The notes under the pieces: model-generated
The model's input: only the letters and a program-made list of their open reading frames with translations
The model's database searches: none
Told to the model about the DNA's origin: nothing
Assembly: GCF_032854445.1 (NCBI RefSeq)
Contig: NW_027017994.1
Coordinates: forward strand, 62,001 to 126,000
From: Liolophura sinensis
Taxonomy: Eukaryota; Mollusca; Polyplacophora; Chitonida; Chitonidae
Reading direction: 5' to 3'
DNA: 64,000 nt
Shown here: positions 61,961-64,000 of the stretch, one piece after another
Position numbering within the stretch: the first letter of the stretch is position 1
How the letters are laid out: each line of letters opens with the position of its first letter
Made by a program: the position numbers and the translations under genes

Positions 61961-64000
61961 AAATCTTTGGCCTAGCCCATTTAACTCACCCAGCAATTGT
62001 CTTACTTCTAAGTCAAAGACAATCTCAATGTCTTTATCTACCTGTAGAAAAACCAGACCATTTGTACATAAAAAAACACAAGGTACTTGATACAGTCTGC
62101 TGTAAAAAGTACAACTTAACACTGACCCACATTTATAAGGTGCCAAAAGATGCGGAATTGGACCAGACATCGGCAGCTGTTAAAAAATTGCAAATATCCC
62201 TGGTTTCCATGGAGTAAGAGCCGTTACTGGGCACGTGATTATGACATCAATGATCATTGAATTGTCGCTACAGCCAAAAGTATTGGTCAGAGAGCAACGC
62301 GGTTTGCACCATTCGATTTGTCGTCCCAAAATACGTCGGATTAGCCTCTTGTCAGCAGCACTGGAACAATTTTTCGAATTTTGCATTTTTGCCTGGTCTT
62401 TTTGTTAATTGAAATCGGCTACACTGTACTATGTACCATCGCGACTGGTCATTACTATATTCAACTTTTGAATATATGTTATGTGCCCTTCCGGTAGCCC
62501 AGAAGACGTCAAATCTTTGGGCTAAGCCCATTTAACTCACCCAGCAATTGCCTTACTTCTAAGTCGAAGACAATCTCAATGTCTTTATCTACGTGTAGAA
62601 AAACCACACCATTTGTACGTGAAAAACACAAGGTACTTGATACAGTCTGCTGTAAAAAGTACAACTGAACACTGACCCACTTCAGTAAGGTGCCAAAAGA
62701 TGCGGAATTGAGCCAGGCATCGGCAGCTGTTGAAAATTGCAAATTTCCCTGGTTTCCATGGAGTAAGAGATGTTGCTGGGCACGTGATTATGACATCAAT
62801 GATCATTCAATTGTCACTACAGCCAAAAGTATTGGTCGGAGAGCAACGCGGTTTGCACCATTCGATTTCTCGTCACAAAATACGTCGGATTAGCTTCCTA
62901 CCGGCAGCACTCGAACAGTTTTTCCACTTTTGCATTTTTGCCTGGTCTTTTTGTTAATTGAAATCGGCTACACTGTACTCTGTACAATCGCGACTGGTCA
63001 TTACTATATTCAACTTTTGACTATAAGTCATGTGCATTTCGGTAGCCCAGTAGACGACAAATCTTTGGGCTAAGCCCATTTAACTCACCCAGCAATTGTC
63101 TTACTTCTAAGTCCAAGACAATCTCAATGTCTTTATCTACGTGTAGAAAAACCAGACCATTTGTACATAAAAAACACAAGGTACTTGATACAGTCTGCTG
63201 TAAAAAGTACAACTTAACACTGACCCACATTTATAAGGTGCCAAAAGATGCGGAATTGGGCCAGGCATCGGCAGCTGTTAAAAAATTGCAAATATCCCTG
63301 GTTTCCATGGAGTAAGAGCCGTTACTGGGCACGTGATTATGACATCAATGATCATTGAATTGTCGCTACAGCCAAAAGTATTGGTCAGAAAGCAACGCGG
63401 TTTGCACCATTCGATTTCTCGCCACAAAATACGTCGGATTAGCCTCTTACCAGCAGCACTGAACATTTTTTCCACTTTTGCATTTTTGCCTGGTCCTTTT
63501 GTTAATTGAAATCGACTACACTGTACTCTGTACAATCGCGACTGGTCATTACTATATTCAACTTTTGATTATAAGTTATGTGCCCTTCGGTAGCCCAGAA
63601 GACCTGAAATCTTTGGGCCAAGCCCATTTAACTCACCCAGCAATTGCCTTACTTCTAAGTCCAAGACAATCTCAGTGTCTTTATCTACGTGTAGAAAAAC
63701 CACACCATTTGTACGTGAAAAACACAAGGTACTTGATACAGTCTGCTGTAAAAAGTACAACTGAACACTGACCCACTTCAGTAAGGTGCCAAAAGATGCG
63801 GAATTAAGCCAGGCATCGGCAGCTGTTGTAAAATTGCAAATTTCCCTGGTTTCCATGGAGTAAGAGACGTTGCTGGGCACGTGATTATGACATAAATGAT
63901 CATTCAATTGTCGCTACAGCCAAAAGTATTGGTCGGAGAGCAACGCGGATTGCACCATTCGATTTCTCGTCACAAAATACGTCGGATTAGCCTCTTACCA
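61961..64000 (+). repeat. Copy of 47690-49731 (offset ~14270), running off the window
   Basis: Markers shared in order are TTTGGCCTA (47695, 61966), CTACCTGTAG (47769, 62039), GAATATATGTTATG (48200, 62471), GAGATGTTGCTGG (48496, 62768), CACTCGAACAG (48638, 62908), AAGTCATGTGCATTTC (48756, 63026), GCCTGGTCCTTTTG (49219, 63488), TTGATTATAAG (49295, 63564), TCTCAGTGTC (49401, 63671) and GTTGTAAAATTG (49556, 63826). The match continues to base 64000, so the true block is longer than 2.0 kb. Confidence 0.9.
63954..64000 (+). repeat. Partial monomer at the window edge
   Basis: The first 47 bases of a unit, from ACCATTCG to CTCTTACCA, agree with the consensus. The array clearly continues beyond the window. 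Confidence 0.9.

Larger units (their letters stand above)
1..64000 (+). repeat. 549-bp tandem satellite array (118 units plus a partial)
   Basis: The entire window is a head-to-tail repeat of one 549 bp unit. I anchored each copy on ACCATTCG (variants ACTATTCG, AACATTCG) and found 119 anchors from 1 to 63954, all in the same orientation. Most intervals are exactly 549 bp, and three are 269 bp. GC is about 42% (229 of 540 bases counted at 3301-3840). Nearly invariant parts of the unit are the stretch around the anchor (CGATTTCTCGTCACAAAATA) and the stretch from the TCGCGA site to CGGTAGCCCAGAAG. Variation is concentrated in a few diagnostic positions that define subfamilies. No unique DNA interrupts the array and neither edge is in the window. 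Family and host are not recognised. Large homogenised satellites of this kind usually lie in eukaryotic heterochromatin; a centromeric role is possible but cannot be read from sequence alone. Confidence 0.98.
59560..64000 (+). repeat. Satellite segment 14: eight monomers plus a 47-base partial
   Basis: Monomers start at 59560, 60110, 60661, 61210, 61759, 62308, 62857 and 63406, with a partial unit from 63954 to the window end. CTACCGGCAGC replaces the usual TTACCAGCAGC in the units at 60110, 61210, 61759 and 62857, a variant shared with 47.5 and 48.6 kb. The unit at 60110 is 551 bp with two one-base gains and contains the longest open frame in the window. No gene seen. Confidence 0.92.

Noticed and set aside
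1-64000. CRISPR array
   Set aside because: The repeating unit is 549 bp and contiguous, with no short repeats separated by unique spacers and no cas genes.
1-64000. Tandem rRNA, histone, 5S or tRNA gene cluster
   Set aside because: I saw no conserved rRNA or tRNA motifs (no tRNA B-box GGTTCGAANC pattern in a plausible cloverleaf) and no histone-like frames in the monomer.
1-64000. Transposable element insertion or LTR structure inside the array
   Set aside because: Every 549 bp step is accounted for by the monomer or its 269 bp derivative. No target-site duplications, terminal repeats or foreign sequence were found.
1-64000. CENP-B box or telomeric repeats proving centromere or telomere location
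   Set aside because: I found no convincing CENP-B box match and no TTAGGG- or TTTAGGG-type runs. Location cannot be assigned from sequence.
1-64000. Bacterial or phage genome segment
   Set aside because: There are no long genes, no ribosome-binding-site/start pairs and no operon structure in 64 kb; a homogenised satellite this large points to a eukaryote.

Overview
The whole 64 kb window is one uninterrupted, head-to-tail tandem satellite array. The repeat unit is 549 bp. Anchoring every copy on the same point (normally ACCATTCG) gives 118 complete units between positions 1 and 63953, plus a 47-base partial unit at the end. Of these, 115 are full length (mostly 548-552 bp, one of 540 bp) and three are 269 bp deletion derivatives. 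All copies are in the same orientation. I found no unique sequence, no recognisable protein gene, no tRNA or rRNA, no CRISPR array and no inserted mobile element. The array runs off both ends, so 64 kb is a minimum length.

A large homogenised array of a long, ~42% GC monomer with nested higher-order repeats, and no genes in 64 kb, is typical of eukaryotic constitutive heterochromatin (centromeric, pericentromeric, subtelomeric, B- or sex-chromosome satellite). Nothing in the sequence identifies the organism, and I do not recognise the monomer as a named satellite family.

Layout: 1-3.7 kb, monomers of mixed subfamilies; 3.7-8.1 kb, two copies of a 4-monomer (2196 bp) unit; 8.8-17.2 kb, alternating two-monomer units (1098 bp) and a ~4.4-4.9 kb repeated block; 17-26 kb, monomers with many single-base indels; 25.3-29.7 kb, two copies of a 4-monomer unit (~2.2 kb); 28.2-35 kb, two copies of a 7-monomer unit (3841 bp); 35-40.5 kb, mixed monomers; 40.5-45.1 kb, a block copied at 50.1-54.7 kb (offset 9607); 52.9-58.9 kb, two copies of a 3015 bp unit carrying the truncated monomer; 58.9-64 kb, sequence copied from the 45.7-49.7 kb region (offsets ~13172 and ~14270). 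This is the nested pattern expected from unequal crossing-over or gene conversion.

The many 60-177 aa open reading frames are repeats of the same few frames of the monomer. Stops and non-synonymous changes differ between copies, so I do not call any of them a gene. One point deserves a test: 549 is 3 x 183, and one plus-strand frame has only two fixed stops (plus two polymorphic ones) per unit, fewer than the ~11 expected from base composition. The monomer may derive from a former coding sequence. I found no convincing new molecular system. The interesting content is the array architecture.
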